Position numbers and translations under genes: made by a program. From NCBI GenBank assembly GCA_013003715.1, contig JABDIN010000009.1:1-43569 (forward strand): DNA of 43,569 nt, given 5' to 3'. This DNA comes from Desulfobacteraceae bacterium. GTDB lineage: Bacteria; Desulfobacterota; Desulfobacteria; Desulfobacterales; Desulfosarcinaceae. This document shows, piece by piece, positions 10,232-18,556 of this stretch (position 1 is its first letter; each line of letters begins with the position of its first letter). The notes beneath the pieces were generated by a model. It was not told the origin of the DNA and did no database searches. It worked only from the letters and a program-made list of their open reading frames with translations.

Positions 10232-10699
10232 TTAATCGAGCAGTACCACGCATTGGGCCGAAATCGCCTCTTCCTTTCCAATTTCCCCCAAACCTTCATA
10301 TGTGGTGGCCTTGATATTTATCCGGCCTGTTTTCACCTTCAATGCTCCGGCAATTTTATGCTTCATTTTCTCGATGTGGGGGATCAGCTTCGGTGCCTGG
10401 GCCATGATCGTCGCATCCATGTTTACCAAGGAATAACCCTCTTCCCGGACCATTTTGTATGAATCGGCTAAAAGTTCAATGCTGTATATATCTTTATAGG
10501 TGTTGTCGGTATCCGGGAAATGCACACCGATATCACCGAGGCCTGCTGCGCCCAATAAGGCATCACAAAAGGCATGGACAAGAACATCGGCGTCCGAATG
10601 CCCGAGAAGGCCCAGGTGGTAAGGAATTTCAACACCACCCAACATCAGGGGGCGGCCGGGGACCAATTTGTGGATATCGAATCCGGACCCTATTCTCAT
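10232..10699 (-). CDS. ispF: 2-C-methyl-D-erythritol 2,4-cyclodiphosphate synthase
   Basis: From the ATG at 10699 (MRIGSGFDIHKL) the enzyme has 155 residues, the normal length. It cyclises CDP-methylerythritol phosphate in the MEP isoprenoid pathway. Metal ligands Asp8, His10 and His42 are visible (GFDIH, GHSDADVLVH), and the KATTYEGLGEIG segment near the C-terminus is conserved. The start at 10699 has an AGGA ribosome site about 10 bp away; the open frame continues to 10753 but adds 18 residues unlike the family. It is not fused to IspD. Linkage to uvrB-uvrC is by transcription, not pathway. Confidence 0.95.
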   Translation of the reverse strand: MRIGSGFDIHKLVPGRPLMLGGVEIPYHLGLLGHSDADVLVHAFCDALLGAAGLGDIGVHFPDTDNTYKDIYSIELLADSYKMVREEGYSLVNMDATIMAQAPKLIPHIEKMKHKIAGALKVKTGRINIKATTYEGLGEIGKEEAISAQCVVLLD

Positions 10700-10806
10700 T
10701 GGTAATTCATCCTTTTTTGAATGTAAATGGATAGTGTTTGGATTGAAAGGCAAGGCGGTCCTGAGCGCTCAACTGAACGATTTCGATTCATATATGCTTT
10801 TGCATG

Positions 10807-11730
10807 TCAAGCATCATGATACCCGATGACCTCATGGACATGTACGGGATTGAATTTGCCCTTAACCACCATATCGGACATCTCCCGTGTCGTGAATTCA
10901 CCGTGTAAAACACGATAGGTCTGTTCCGAAATGATAATCTGGCCTGCACGGGCGGCCGCACAAATCCGTGAAGCGGTGTTGACCGTATCTCCGATGACCG
11001 AATAGCTCATGGTGCGCGTTGATCCGATATAACCGGCCATGAGGTTGCCGGTGTTTATGCCGATCCCGACTGAAATCGGTGTCAGATTTTTAAGGATCCG
11101 CTTCTCATTGAAAACAGCCAGGGTTTCTTGTATGTCCAGGGCCGCTCGAACGGCACGCACCGGGTCATTTTCGTGGGCCATTGGCGCTCCCCAGATGACC
11201 ATCATTTCATCGCCGATGAATTTATCAACTGTTCCTTCATGGCGGAACACCACATCTACGATGCATTCAAAATATTCGTTGAGCATCTGAAGAACGTCGG
11301 AAGCGGGGGCATTTTCACTCAAGGTCGTGAACCCACGGATATCCACAAAGAGTACAGTGGCGAAGTGGTCCTCACCGCCTTTCTCCACGTTAAGTTCCCC
11401 GGATACGACCATCTCCGCCAGATCAGGGGATAACAGGCGCTGAAACCGTTCGCGCATCAACGCATCGTTTTCCATTTTTTCAGCGGCTTTTTTTCGTTCG
11501 TTGATGGTGTACTGGGCGTGAGAACCGAAAATGGCAAATAAACACAAGGCTATAATCCGCATGGATATTTCATCGATATTAAAACCCATTACCTGTTCGA
11601 ACAGACTGGACTTGGATGTGTGAAAAATGGCAAGAAACGAATCCAACAGCAGATATACCACCGCCAGCACGACACTGATCAATAGCATATGTTCTGTATA
11701 TCTGACCCGTTTTTTCCGGTTATCAGGCAT
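10807..11730 (-). CDS. Membrane-anchored class III adenylate cyclase
   Basis: From the ATG at 11730 this is a 307-residue protein. Two membrane segments lie near residues 14-36 and 56-72, with a short outer loop and no large sensor domain. A linker helix follows, then a CHD cyclase domain. Metal Asp residues are in LFVDIRGFTT and DKFIGDEMMVIWG; the Lys in DKFIG and the Asp in VIGDTVNTASRI are the adenine-selective pair, so cAMP is the expected product. The TTG at 11745 is an alternative start. It lies 107 bp upstream of ispF and may have its own promoter. A cNMP-fold protein is encoded elsewhere in the window, but its binding pocket looks damaged, so a link is uncertain. Confidence 0.85.
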   Translation of the reverse strand: MPDNRKKRVRYTEHMLLISVVLAVVYLLLDSFLAIFHTSKSSLFEQVMGFNIDEISMRIIALCLFAIFGSHAQYTINERKKAAEKMENDALMRERFQRLLSPDLAEMVVSGELNVEKGGEDHFATVLFVDIRGFTTLSENAPASDVLQMLNEYFECIVDVVFRHEGTVDKFIGDEMMVIWGAPMAHENDPVRAVRAALDIQETLAVFNEKRILKNLTPISVGIGINTGNLMAGYIGSTRTMSYSVIGDTVNTASRICAAARAGQIIISEQTYRVLHGEFTTREMSDMVVKGKFNPVHVHEVIGYHDA

Positions 11731-12084
11731 GTACTTTTTTCCCAATGCCCAGCTATTGTAATAGTAATGATCCGATTTGTTTGAAATATGTATTTAAATA
11801 CAGCGATTAAGATTGTTTTTCAAGTCCCCTGCGTGACTATCTGTTTCCCCATTACCGTTCGATACACGGAATCCTGAAAAATTTGTACAACAATTATCAT
11901 TGTCAATAATTTCGAATAAATTAAAAAAGATAAAACATCTGCTGGGGAATAGGTCTTGACAAAATCACCGGAGTATGGGCAAAAATTTCAGGATTAAATT
12001 CGCCATATTTATATTGATCAATCATATCCCGTGATATGTATTAATGGTGACAATTTCTAACAAGAGTTTATTGGGAGATGGGTT
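11731..12084. other. Divergent region between the cyclase and the pilus operon
   Basis: These 354 AT-rich bases hold no supported gene. A TTGACA at 11956 lacks a fitting -10 box. Upstream of the pilus operon is an inverted repeat CATATC-CCGT-GATATG (12023-12038), immediately after the palindrome TTGATCAA (12014-12021). They could form an operator. No GG-N10-GC sigma-54 pattern was found here. Confidence 0.5.
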
Positions 12085-13956
12085 TTGGCGAAGCATGATG
12101 AGATTTCATCAACTGAAAAACTGCTCGAGGTAATCAGGAAAGACGACGCTGTCAACGTCCCGACAAATCACTCCATTGGTACCAGGCCGATGACCAACAC
12201 ACCTGCGTTGACCAAACCGCCCGCACTGTCATTACTTCCATTTCGAAAAAAAATGACCGTTGGTGTTGATATCGGATACACGGAGCTAAAGCTGGCGAAA
12301 GTAAGCCAATTATCCGAAAAAAAACATTTATTGCTGGATTATCGTAAAATCCCCATTTCACCCGGATTGAATCTTGAGAGCGATGCGTTCGTGAAATTTC
12401 TAAGCTCTGAGCTTTCTAGTTTTTGCGGGGGCGTAAAGCGGCTGGAAATTTGGAGCGGGATTTCATCGGCCAGAGTTGAAACGCGCTGTGTTCGTATTCC
12501 AAAGCTGTCCCGAAAGCAGATCCCTAATGCCGTGTTTTGGACATATACCAAGCAAGTACCCTTCAACCAATCAGCGGAAGTGCTTGATTTTGAGATACTG
12601 GGGGATGTCCTGGAGAACGGTATTCAGAAAATCGAAGTAATGGCTTATACGGCCCCCAAAAAAGAAATTGAGAATTACCGGAACACATTCCGGCAAGCCG
12701 GCTTCCCGCTCACGGGGATCTCCATTGTTCCATTTGCGATACAAAACCTGTTGAGGGCGGGTATTATCACAACGGCTGAAAAAGATATCTGTAACTTATA
12801 TATCGGCCGGGACTGGTCTCGAATTGCCATCTATTCCAATAACAATCTTATCCTGTCACGCGGGATTAAGGCGGGTATGCGGAGTATGATGGATGCGATT
12901 AAAGGTTCCGTCGCGGAGGGTTCAGCTTTCAGCCAGTCCAAGGTTTCCGGATCGACAGGCGACGATCCATTGAGACCCGGTGGGACGGTGGATCTTGATG
13001 ATCTGCGGTTGAAGCAGCTGTTCTATAATTTTCTTTCCGGAAAGACACGACAAAACGGTACTCTGGAACCTGTTGGGTTGAAGTCCGATAGGGTATTTGA
13101 AATGATCAAACCCGCCCTGGAGAGGCTGGTACGACAGATCGAACGCACCTTCGAACACTATGAGTTGAAATTTACGAATGAAGCCATCAGTAAGTTGTTC
13201 CTGTCCGGCATGATCAGCGAGAACAAACAAATTGCGGCGTATTTTCGTCACCAGCTTGAACTGCCGGTGTCGGTATTGGATCCGTTCCCCCCACACTCCC
13301 CATTCGTGCGGGAAGTGACACTGCCGACGTCGATTCAGGATAAGGAGGCCTTTGTTCCGGCCGTTGGCATGGGGTTGTCGTCCGACGAGATCACACCCAA
13401 CTTCATATTCACCCATGAGGATAAAGAGAAAGAAGCATCAATCAATCGTACAAATTTAGCCGTTTTCGTGGTGTGCATTGCCATTCTGTCGATTTTATCG
13501 GTGTGGTATATGTGGCAGAACTATTCAATCGGTCAGAAAAGAGAAGAAATTGCTGGATTAAAACAAGTAAGCCTGCAGGTCAGCACACCGGCGGATAAAA
13601 ATATGATCTTACAATTTTATTCCCATGCCACTGAAAACAATACCCGTAATAGATTGGTCAGTAAACGATATACACCCCTTGCCGTCATCAATGAAATTTC
13701 CGAACTGACACCAACAAATGTTCGCATCATCAATTTATATTCACAATTCAACCCGGATGAAACAGGTGAACAAAAGGTATCCATTGATGCCGTTATTTTT
13801 GGCAGCAGGCTCAATTTTGAAACCAACTTGACCTCGTATTTATTCAGACTAAAGAAATCCCCCGTTTTTGATAACCCCGTTATTCAAAAAAAAGAGTTCG
13901 AATTTTTTGAAAGCACGGAAGTATTACGCTTTACGGCAGAGTTGGGGATTCTATAG
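12085..13956 (+). CDS. PilM-PilN fusion, pilus inner-membrane platform (MshI position)
   Basis: A 623-residue protein that joins two normally separate pilus assembly proteins. Residues 57-430 are PilM-like, an actin-fold ATPase with VGVDIGYTELKLAKVS as phosphate loop 1 and the PilM segment IPNAVFWTYTKQVPF. Residues about 454-476 are one membrane helix (NLAVFVVCIAILSILSVWYM), followed by a PilN-like periplasmic domain (YTPLAVINEISELTPTNVRI). A 56-residue polar extension precedes PilM. The start is TTG at 12085, chosen because GGGAG lies 7 bp upstream and the nearby ATG at 12079 runs into a stop after six codons. In other systems PilM binds the cytoplasmic tail of PilN, so a fusion would make that contact permanent. 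It is the first gene of the pilus operon. Confidence 0.85.
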   Translation: MAKHDEISSTEKLLEVIRKDDAVNVPTNHSIGTRPMTNTPALTKPPALSLLPFRKKMTVGVDIGYTELKLAKVSQLSEKKHLLLDYRKIPISPGLNLESDAFVKFLSSELSSFCGGVKRLEIWSGISSARVETRCVRIPKLSRKQIPNAVFWTYTKQVPFNQSAEVLDFEILGDVLENGIQKIEVMAYTAPKKEIENYRNTFRQAGFPLTGISIVPFAIQNLLRAGIITTAEKDICNLYIGRDWSRIAIYSNNNLILSRGIKAGMRSMMDAIKGSVAEGSAFSQSKVSGSTGDDPLRPGGTVDLDDLRLKQLFYNFLSGKTRQNGTLEPVGLKSDRVFEMIKPALERLVRQIERTFEHYELKFTNEAISKLFLSGMISENKQIAAYFRHQLELPVSVLDPFPPHSPFVREVTLPTSIQDKEAFVPAVGMGLSSDEITPNFIFTHEDKEKEASINRTNLAVFVVCIAILSILSVWYMWQNYSIGQKREEIAGLKQVSLQVSTPADKNMILQFYSHATENNTRNRLVSKRYTPLAVINEISELTPTNVRIINLYSQFNPDETGEQKVSIDAVIFGSRLNFETNLTSYLFRLKKSPVFDNPVIQKKEFEFFESTEVLRFTAELGIL

Positions 13957-14044
13957 CAAATGTCGAGACGGACTGATTTTTATCATCTTAAAGCTAAAAC
14001 CGGAACAGGAACTTATTACCTATTTTTATCACCTTGGGGTCGTT

Positions 14045-14572
14045 ATGTCGGTACCTGAAATTCACTCGAGGAATGCGATTTTCATCGTTGTCTGCGTGGC
14101 GGGTCTGTTGGGGATCGGCTTTTTCGGTATCCTGCCGAACAACAACACGCTTTCCGAATTGGACTTAGAAGCGGCAGCGGTGAATGAAAAAATAATAAAC
14201 CAGAAGGCCCTTGCGCCGGTATTTCAGAATTTGATCAAGCGGGTTCAGGAAAAGGACGATCACCACCTGAAACTGCCGGAAAAACTTAAAATGCCGCCGG
14301 GTGATATCGATCAAATCACCAATATATTCAGACAATACGCCGAAAAAAACGGACTTGATCTCATCAGTGCCTCCTCCGACGTTGAATCATTATCCGACGA
14401 TACCGGATTCATGGGCATGCAGCTGAGATTATCCGGTGATTTTTTCAAATTCCGGCAAATGCTAATTGACCTTGAAGAGTTGCCATATCTTGAACGCATT
14501 GAAAAAATGACTATTTCGTCCGATCGTACCAGCAAACTATTTGAATTGAAGCTTTTGGTGGCTCAACAATAA
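14045..14572 (+). CDS. pilO: PilO-like pilus alignment protein (MshJ position)
   Basis: With the ATG at 14045 (MSVPEIHSRN) this is 175 residues. One membrane helix (residues about 11-30, FIVVCVAGLLGIGFFGIL) is followed by a coiled stretch and a ferredoxin-like PilO domain (MGMQLRLSGDFFKFRQMLIDLEELPYLERIEKM). PilO pairs with PilN in the periplasm to join the inner-membrane platform to the secretin. The open frame extends back to 13868, but that part overlaps the PilM-PilN gene and carries no signal, so I placed the start at 14045, preceded by GGGG. It lies 88 bp after the fusion gene. Confidence 0.85.
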   Translation: MSVPEIHSRNAIFIVVCVAGLLGIGFFGILPNNNTLSELDLEAAAVNEKIINQKALAPVFQNLIKRVQEKDDHHLKLPEKLKMPPGDIDQITNIFRQYAEKNGLDLISASSDVESLSDDTGFMGMQLRLSGDFFKFRQMLIDLEELPYLERIEKMTISSDRTSKLFELKLLVAQQ

Positions 14573-14642
14573 AATACGATGATTTAGTGCCGGATGATTT
14601 CACACATCATCTCTACACCTATGCAGACCGGAACTATTGTCT

Positions 14643-15167
14643 ATGTCAAAACGTGAAAAAATCATTGTTTCCATTATGTTCCTTACCATGATTTGGGGCG
14701 GTTACATGATTTTCTTTGCCGGCTCGTCTAAAACGGCCGGTGAGAAAAATGACCAGCCGGGGACCGAGGCCTTAAACCAGTTTGTCCTTGAAGTCGTCGG
14801 CAAGTTAGCCCAAAGTGAGCTTACCGAGACGGAAAAATATAAAAATCAAAAAGCATCGTCAATGTGGCAGAAGGACCCGTTTCTAAAATCGGATACGCCG
14901 TTGAAGGATGTATTGCCTCCGGTGATCGCTGAGACGGAAAAGACTGACGGCAATGCAGGGTTCAGTTTTATCTACTCCGGGTACATGGCCATTGGAGACA
15001 GAAAAATAGCCATATTAAACGACATTGAATATGAAGAGGGAGATGCTCTTGAACTTGACGACTATTATCTCCGGCGTATTTATTCAAACCGTGTGGTAAT
15101 CGGCAGAGTTTCGAAAAAGCTAACCTTCACAGTGCCATTGGTTGAGAGCGTGACCACTTCGAATTGA
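14643..15167 (+). CDS. PilP-like pilus assembly protein (MshK position)
   Basis: A 174-residue protein from the ATG at 14643. An N-terminal membrane anchor (VSIMFLTMIWGGYMIFFAG) leads into a flexible region and a small beta domain (residues about 100-165: FIYSGYMAIGDRKIAILND...YYLRRIYSNRVVIGRVSKK). This is the layout of PilP/GspC-type HR domains that touch the secretin. There is no lipobox, unlike most PilP proteins, so it is anchored by a helix as in GspC. Identification rests on the layout and the position between PilO and the secretin. Confidence 0.7.
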   Translation: MSKREKIIVSIMFLTMIWGGYMIFFAGSSKTAGEKNDQPGTEALNQFVLEVVGKLAQSELTETEKYKNQKASSMWQKDPFLKSDTPLKDVLPPVIAETEKTDGNAGFSFIYSGYMAIGDRKIAILNDIEYEEGDALELDDYYLRRIYSNRVVIGRVSKKLTFTVPLVESVTTSN

Positions 15168-15190
15168 TCATTCAGATACAAGGCCGGATA

Positions 15191-16726
15191 ATGAAAAAAA
15201 GAAAAAACACAATGGGAATGGTGACATCCTGCATGTTGATTGGTTTTTATGCGATTTTCACTGTTGGCTGCACCGGGTTGAAATCCGATAACAAAAATCA
15301 GATGTTTGAAAAATGGCGCATCAGGGCGGAGGAATCCAAGGGTTATTCGCCGTCCAAACGCAAACGATCGGTGCGTGCCGATGAAGTGGAGACCACCCGG
15401 GCCAAACCGCCGGCCGATGCGCAAACGCTTGCCGATCAGCGGCTTCCCAAAAAACGGATCACATTGAAAATGCACCAGACCGATATTGCTGTATTGCTCA
15501 GGGCGCTTGCAAGAGCAGTGGACCAGAACGTCATCATCAGCGAAAATGTGAAGGGCGCCATCAGCATCAATATCAAACAAGTACCCTGGGACCAGACATT
15601 TCTGGGTATACTTAAAACACAAGGATTGTCGTACGATTTTGATGGTGAAATCCTTCGAATCATCACCCTGGATGATCGTAAAAATGATCTGGCCAAATTG
15701 GAAGCGGAATCACAGATAAAAGCAAAAAAAAGAGAGCTTGCGTTGGTGGAACCGTTGATCCATCAGGTCGTGGATATCGACTATGCTGATGCGGCGGAGC
15801 TGAAAACGAACCTTGAAAAATTTTTAACTGAGAAAACCGAAGGTAAACCGCTTGGGGCCATCATGGTGGATGAGCACACCAATTCTTTGATCATCCAGGC
15901 AATGAGGGATGATTTTAAGATAATAATATCATTGATCGAAGATCTGGATCGGCCGACATCTCAAATCCATATTGAAGCTCATATTGTAGAGGCGACCAGT
16001 GAAACCGCTCGCGATCTCGGTATTCAATGGGGAGGCCTTCATGATGGCGGAAATGCCTGGCTTTTTCCGGGCGCCAACAGCACCGGTGTTTTAGGGGAAA
16101 CCTTGAGCACTGGTGGGATAAACCCGACCTCGAATTTCGCCGTCAATTTCCCGGCAGCGCTGAGTGATGGTTTCGGATTAACACTCGGGGCGGCGGTTGA
16201 GGATGCCGGGCGCAGCATACTGGCCGCGCAGTTATCCGCTCTGCAAAGAGAGGGTAAATTGAATATCCTGTCGAGCCCATCCATCACGACGCTGGACAAT
16301 CAGGCGGCGGTCATCGAAAGCGGTGACGAGGTTCCCTTTCAAACGGTGTCGGATGGCGAAGTTCAGGTGGAATATAAAAAAGCGGTACTGAGCCTTAAGG
16401 TGACCCCCCATGTTATACAAGGCGATACCCTGAAACTGACCATTGCCACCAGCAAAGACGAACTCGACTTCACCCGCACTGTCGGTGGCAATCCCACCAT
16501 CATAACCAAGAAAGCGGAAACCAACGTCATATTGTTTAACGGACAAACCACCGTCATCGGCGGCTTGAACAAGGAAACAGACAATAAGGCCGAAGCCGGG
16601 ATTCCGGGATTGAAAGACATCCCGTTTTTCGGATATTTCTTCAAAGGCGAAAGTCTGAGAAATAAAATGGAGGAAGTTCTGATCTTCATCACACCTCATA
16701 TATTAGAAGAGAAAGAAGCCATGTAA
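15191..16726 (+). CDS. mshL: Type IV pilus secretin (MshL/PilQ-like)
   Basis: A 511-residue outer-membrane secretin through which the pilus exits. The start at 15191 is preceded by AAGG. It begins with a lipoprotein signal (MLIGFYAIFTVGC, lipobox Cys near residue 26). An STN/N0 domain (about 95-165: LKMHQTDIAVLLRALARAVDQN) and one NolW/N1 ring domain (about 190-265) precede the secretin core (about 330-500), with LNILSSPSITTLDNQAA, VTPHVI and the closing VLIFITPHIL. No AMIN domain is present and it is shorter than typical PilQ, which fits MshL. The N-terminus is a few codons beyond the stop of the PilP-like gene. Confidence 0.92.
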   Translation: MKKRKNTMGMVTSCMLIGFYAIFTVGCTGLKSDNKNQMFEKWRIRAEESKGYSPSKRKRSVRADEVETTRAKPPADAQTLADQRLPKKRITLKMHQTDIAVLLRALARAVDQNVIISENVKGAISINIKQVPWDQTFLGILKTQGLSYDFDGEILRIITLDDRKNDLAKLEAESQIKAKKRELALVEPLIHQVVDIDYADAAELKTNLEKFLTEKTEGKPLGAIMVDEHTNSLIIQAMRDDFKIIISLIEDLDRPTSQIHIEAHIVEATSETARDLGIQWGGLHDGGNAWLFPGANSTGVLGETLSTGGINPTSNFAVNFPAALSDGFGLTLGAAVEDAGRSILAAQLSALQREGKLNILSSPSITTLDNQAAVIESGDEVPFQTVSDGEVQVEYKKAVLSLKVTPHVIQGDTLKLTIATSKDELDFTRTVGGNPTIITKKAETNVILFNGQTTVIGGLNKETDNKAEAGIPGLKDIPFFGYFFKGESLRNKMEEVLIFITPHILEEKEAM

Positions 16727-16836
16727 ACTCCCGACAATCAATTGACACAAGGTCGCGGTCGTGTCGGCCATTAATGGGCGAACCTTTGAACACGATCATA
16801 TTACCCACCCTTCGCCTGTATACTTGAAGAAATAGT

Positions 16837-18531
16837 ATGGATTATTTTAAAATTCTTAATCTCTTAAAAGAGCCGTTTTCCAACTCTCCGGATCCTGAAT
16901 TTTTTTTTAAATCCAAACAACATTTCGGGTGCCTGCAGAAAATTGAGTTATCTATTCGCCTGAAACGCGGCATGAATGTCGTTATCGGAGATGTGGGTAC
17001 AGGAAAAACAACCCTTTGCCGGCAACTCATCCGCATATTTTCAGAGGATCCCGAAGTTGAATGCCATCTGATTCTCGACCCCTCTTTTTCAACGCCATCA
17101 CAATTTCTGTTGACCATATCGAAAATGCTCAACCGGAAATCCAATGTCGATGATCAGGACGAGCGTGAACTCAAGGGGGGTATTAAAAATACCTTATTTC
17201 AAAAAGGTGTCGATGGCGGTAAAACGATTGTACTGATCATCGATGAAGGACAGAAAATTCCGCAATTCTGTCTGGAAATTCTGCGGGAGCTTCTGAATTA
17301 CGAAACCAATGAACATAAGTTATTGCAGATTGTCATTTTTGCCCAGGAAGAATTCAAACAGACGATTGAGAATCAATTGAATTTCGCGGACCGGATAAAT
17401 CTGCTCTATCATCTGCGCCCATTGGGTTTTCAAGATACCCGGCAAATGATTCAGTTCAGAATTAACCAATCCAGTTCTTCCGCTCGTCCCCTACCCTTGT
17501 TTTCATATCCGGCGTTATGGGCGGTCTACCGTGCCAGTAAAGGATATCCGCGTAAAATAATAAATCTATGCCATCAAAGTTTGTTGGCCATGATTATACA
17601 GAATCGTTCGCAGGCCACTCTTGGTCTTGTCCGATCTTGCGTCCGGCGAGCCATATACTCGGCAAGCACTTCACGATTATCCATCGCCCGGATTTTTATT
17701 CTGTTGATGTTGATTGGTGTGGTTACCGGTGGATTTATGGTGCCGTGGCAATCTCTGGACGCCATATTACTCCTGGTTCGCGGCAATGACAATACCGAAC
17801 CGGTGAGGTATGCAATCCACACCGATCAAGGTGACACAATTATCCCTTCAGCCGGCCCGGAAAGCATAAAAAACATACCTGTGATTGTGAAAATGGCCGA
17901 AACCGATGCGGATACTGCCCCGGCTATGACCGGAATAGAGGATTCAAAAGAAGAGGCCGCAACTCATTATTTGTCGAGCCATGAACCGCAGTCTCTGACA
18001 GGATCACCCTATTCGCAACAATCAATCATACCCACGGTACCGCCCCGGATTATGGGTCAGATACCATTGCAAAAAAATGACACACTGGGCAAGCTCATCA
18101 GAATCATTTACGGCACTTACCATAGCGGTATGCTAACTCAAGTGTTGGTGGCCAATCCTCATATCGAGAACCCCAATGACGTTCAGTCCGGTGAAATCGT
18201 ATCTTTCCCGACAATACCAGTCGCCTTGGCTGACACGGATACCACACGATGGTGGATTCGATTGATGGAAACGGATGATCTGGCAGACGCCTTGGCGTGG
18301 CAGCAATCAAACCAATCCCATTTTCCATCCGCCATATGTGTATCATCCTGGAGCGCTGACAATGGTTTCTCCTTTTCATGGTTGCTCCGGGAACATTATT
18401 ACAATAAAGTTTCGGCCGAACGGAAAATCCAATCCTTGCCGGCACCTGAAGGCGTGCTGCCATCACTCGTTTCCCGATGGAATCGTCACCATGTCTTTTT
18501 TTCGGATCCGTATCGGGGATATGTGAGATAA
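16837..18531 (+). CDS. mshM: ExeA/MshM-like AAA ATPase with LysM-like and C-terminal domains
   Basis: A 564-residue protein. Residues 1-270 are an ExeA/GspA-type AAA domain with Walker A GDVGTGKTT at 51-59, Walker B TIVLIIDEGQK and the usual MDYFKILNLLKEPFSNSPDP start. One membrane helix lies at about 285-304. The periplasmic part has a LysM-like peptidoglycan-binding stretch (about 412-460) and a final region that resembles a SPOR-type fold. ExeA/MshM proteins are thought to help insert the secretin through peptidoglycan. The gene sits 110 bp after the secretin and 25 bp before the assembly ATPase, as in MSHA loci. Confidence 0.85.
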   Translation: MDYFKILNLLKEPFSNSPDPEFFFKSKQHFGCLQKIELSIRLKRGMNVVIGDVGTGKTTLCRQLIRIFSEDPEVECHLILDPSFSTPSQFLLTISKMLNRKSNVDDQDERELKGGIKNTLFQKGVDGGKTIVLIIDEGQKIPQFCLEILRELLNYETNEHKLLQIVIFAQEEFKQTIENQLNFADRINLLYHLRPLGFQDTRQMIQFRINQSSSSARPLPLFSYPALWAVYRASKGYPRKIINLCHQSLLAMIIQNRSQATLGLVRSCVRRAIYSASTSRLSIARIFILLMLIGVVTGGFMVPWQSLDAILLLVRGNDNTEPVRYAIHTDQGDTIIPSAGPESIKNIPVIVKMAETDADTAPAMTGIEDSKEEAATHYLSSHEPQSLTGSPYSQQSIIPTVPPRIMGQIPLQKNDTLGKLIRIIYGTYHSGMLTQVLVANPHIENPNDVQSGEIVSFPTIPVALADTDTTRWWIRLMETDDLADALAWQQSNQSHFPSAICVSSWSADNGFSFSWLLREHYYNKVSAERKIQSLPAPEGVLPSLVSRWNRHHVFFSDPYRGYVR

Positions 18532-18556
18532 GAATAATTAATTAACGGGATGAATC

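Noticed and set aside
13960-14058. 32-codon open frame between the PilM-PilN gene and pilO
   Set aside because: No ribosome site and overlaps pilO; no recognisable sequence.
16740-16800. Possible terminator after the secretin (GACAC/GTGTC and CCATTAATGG)
   Set aside because: Stems are short and no T-run follows.
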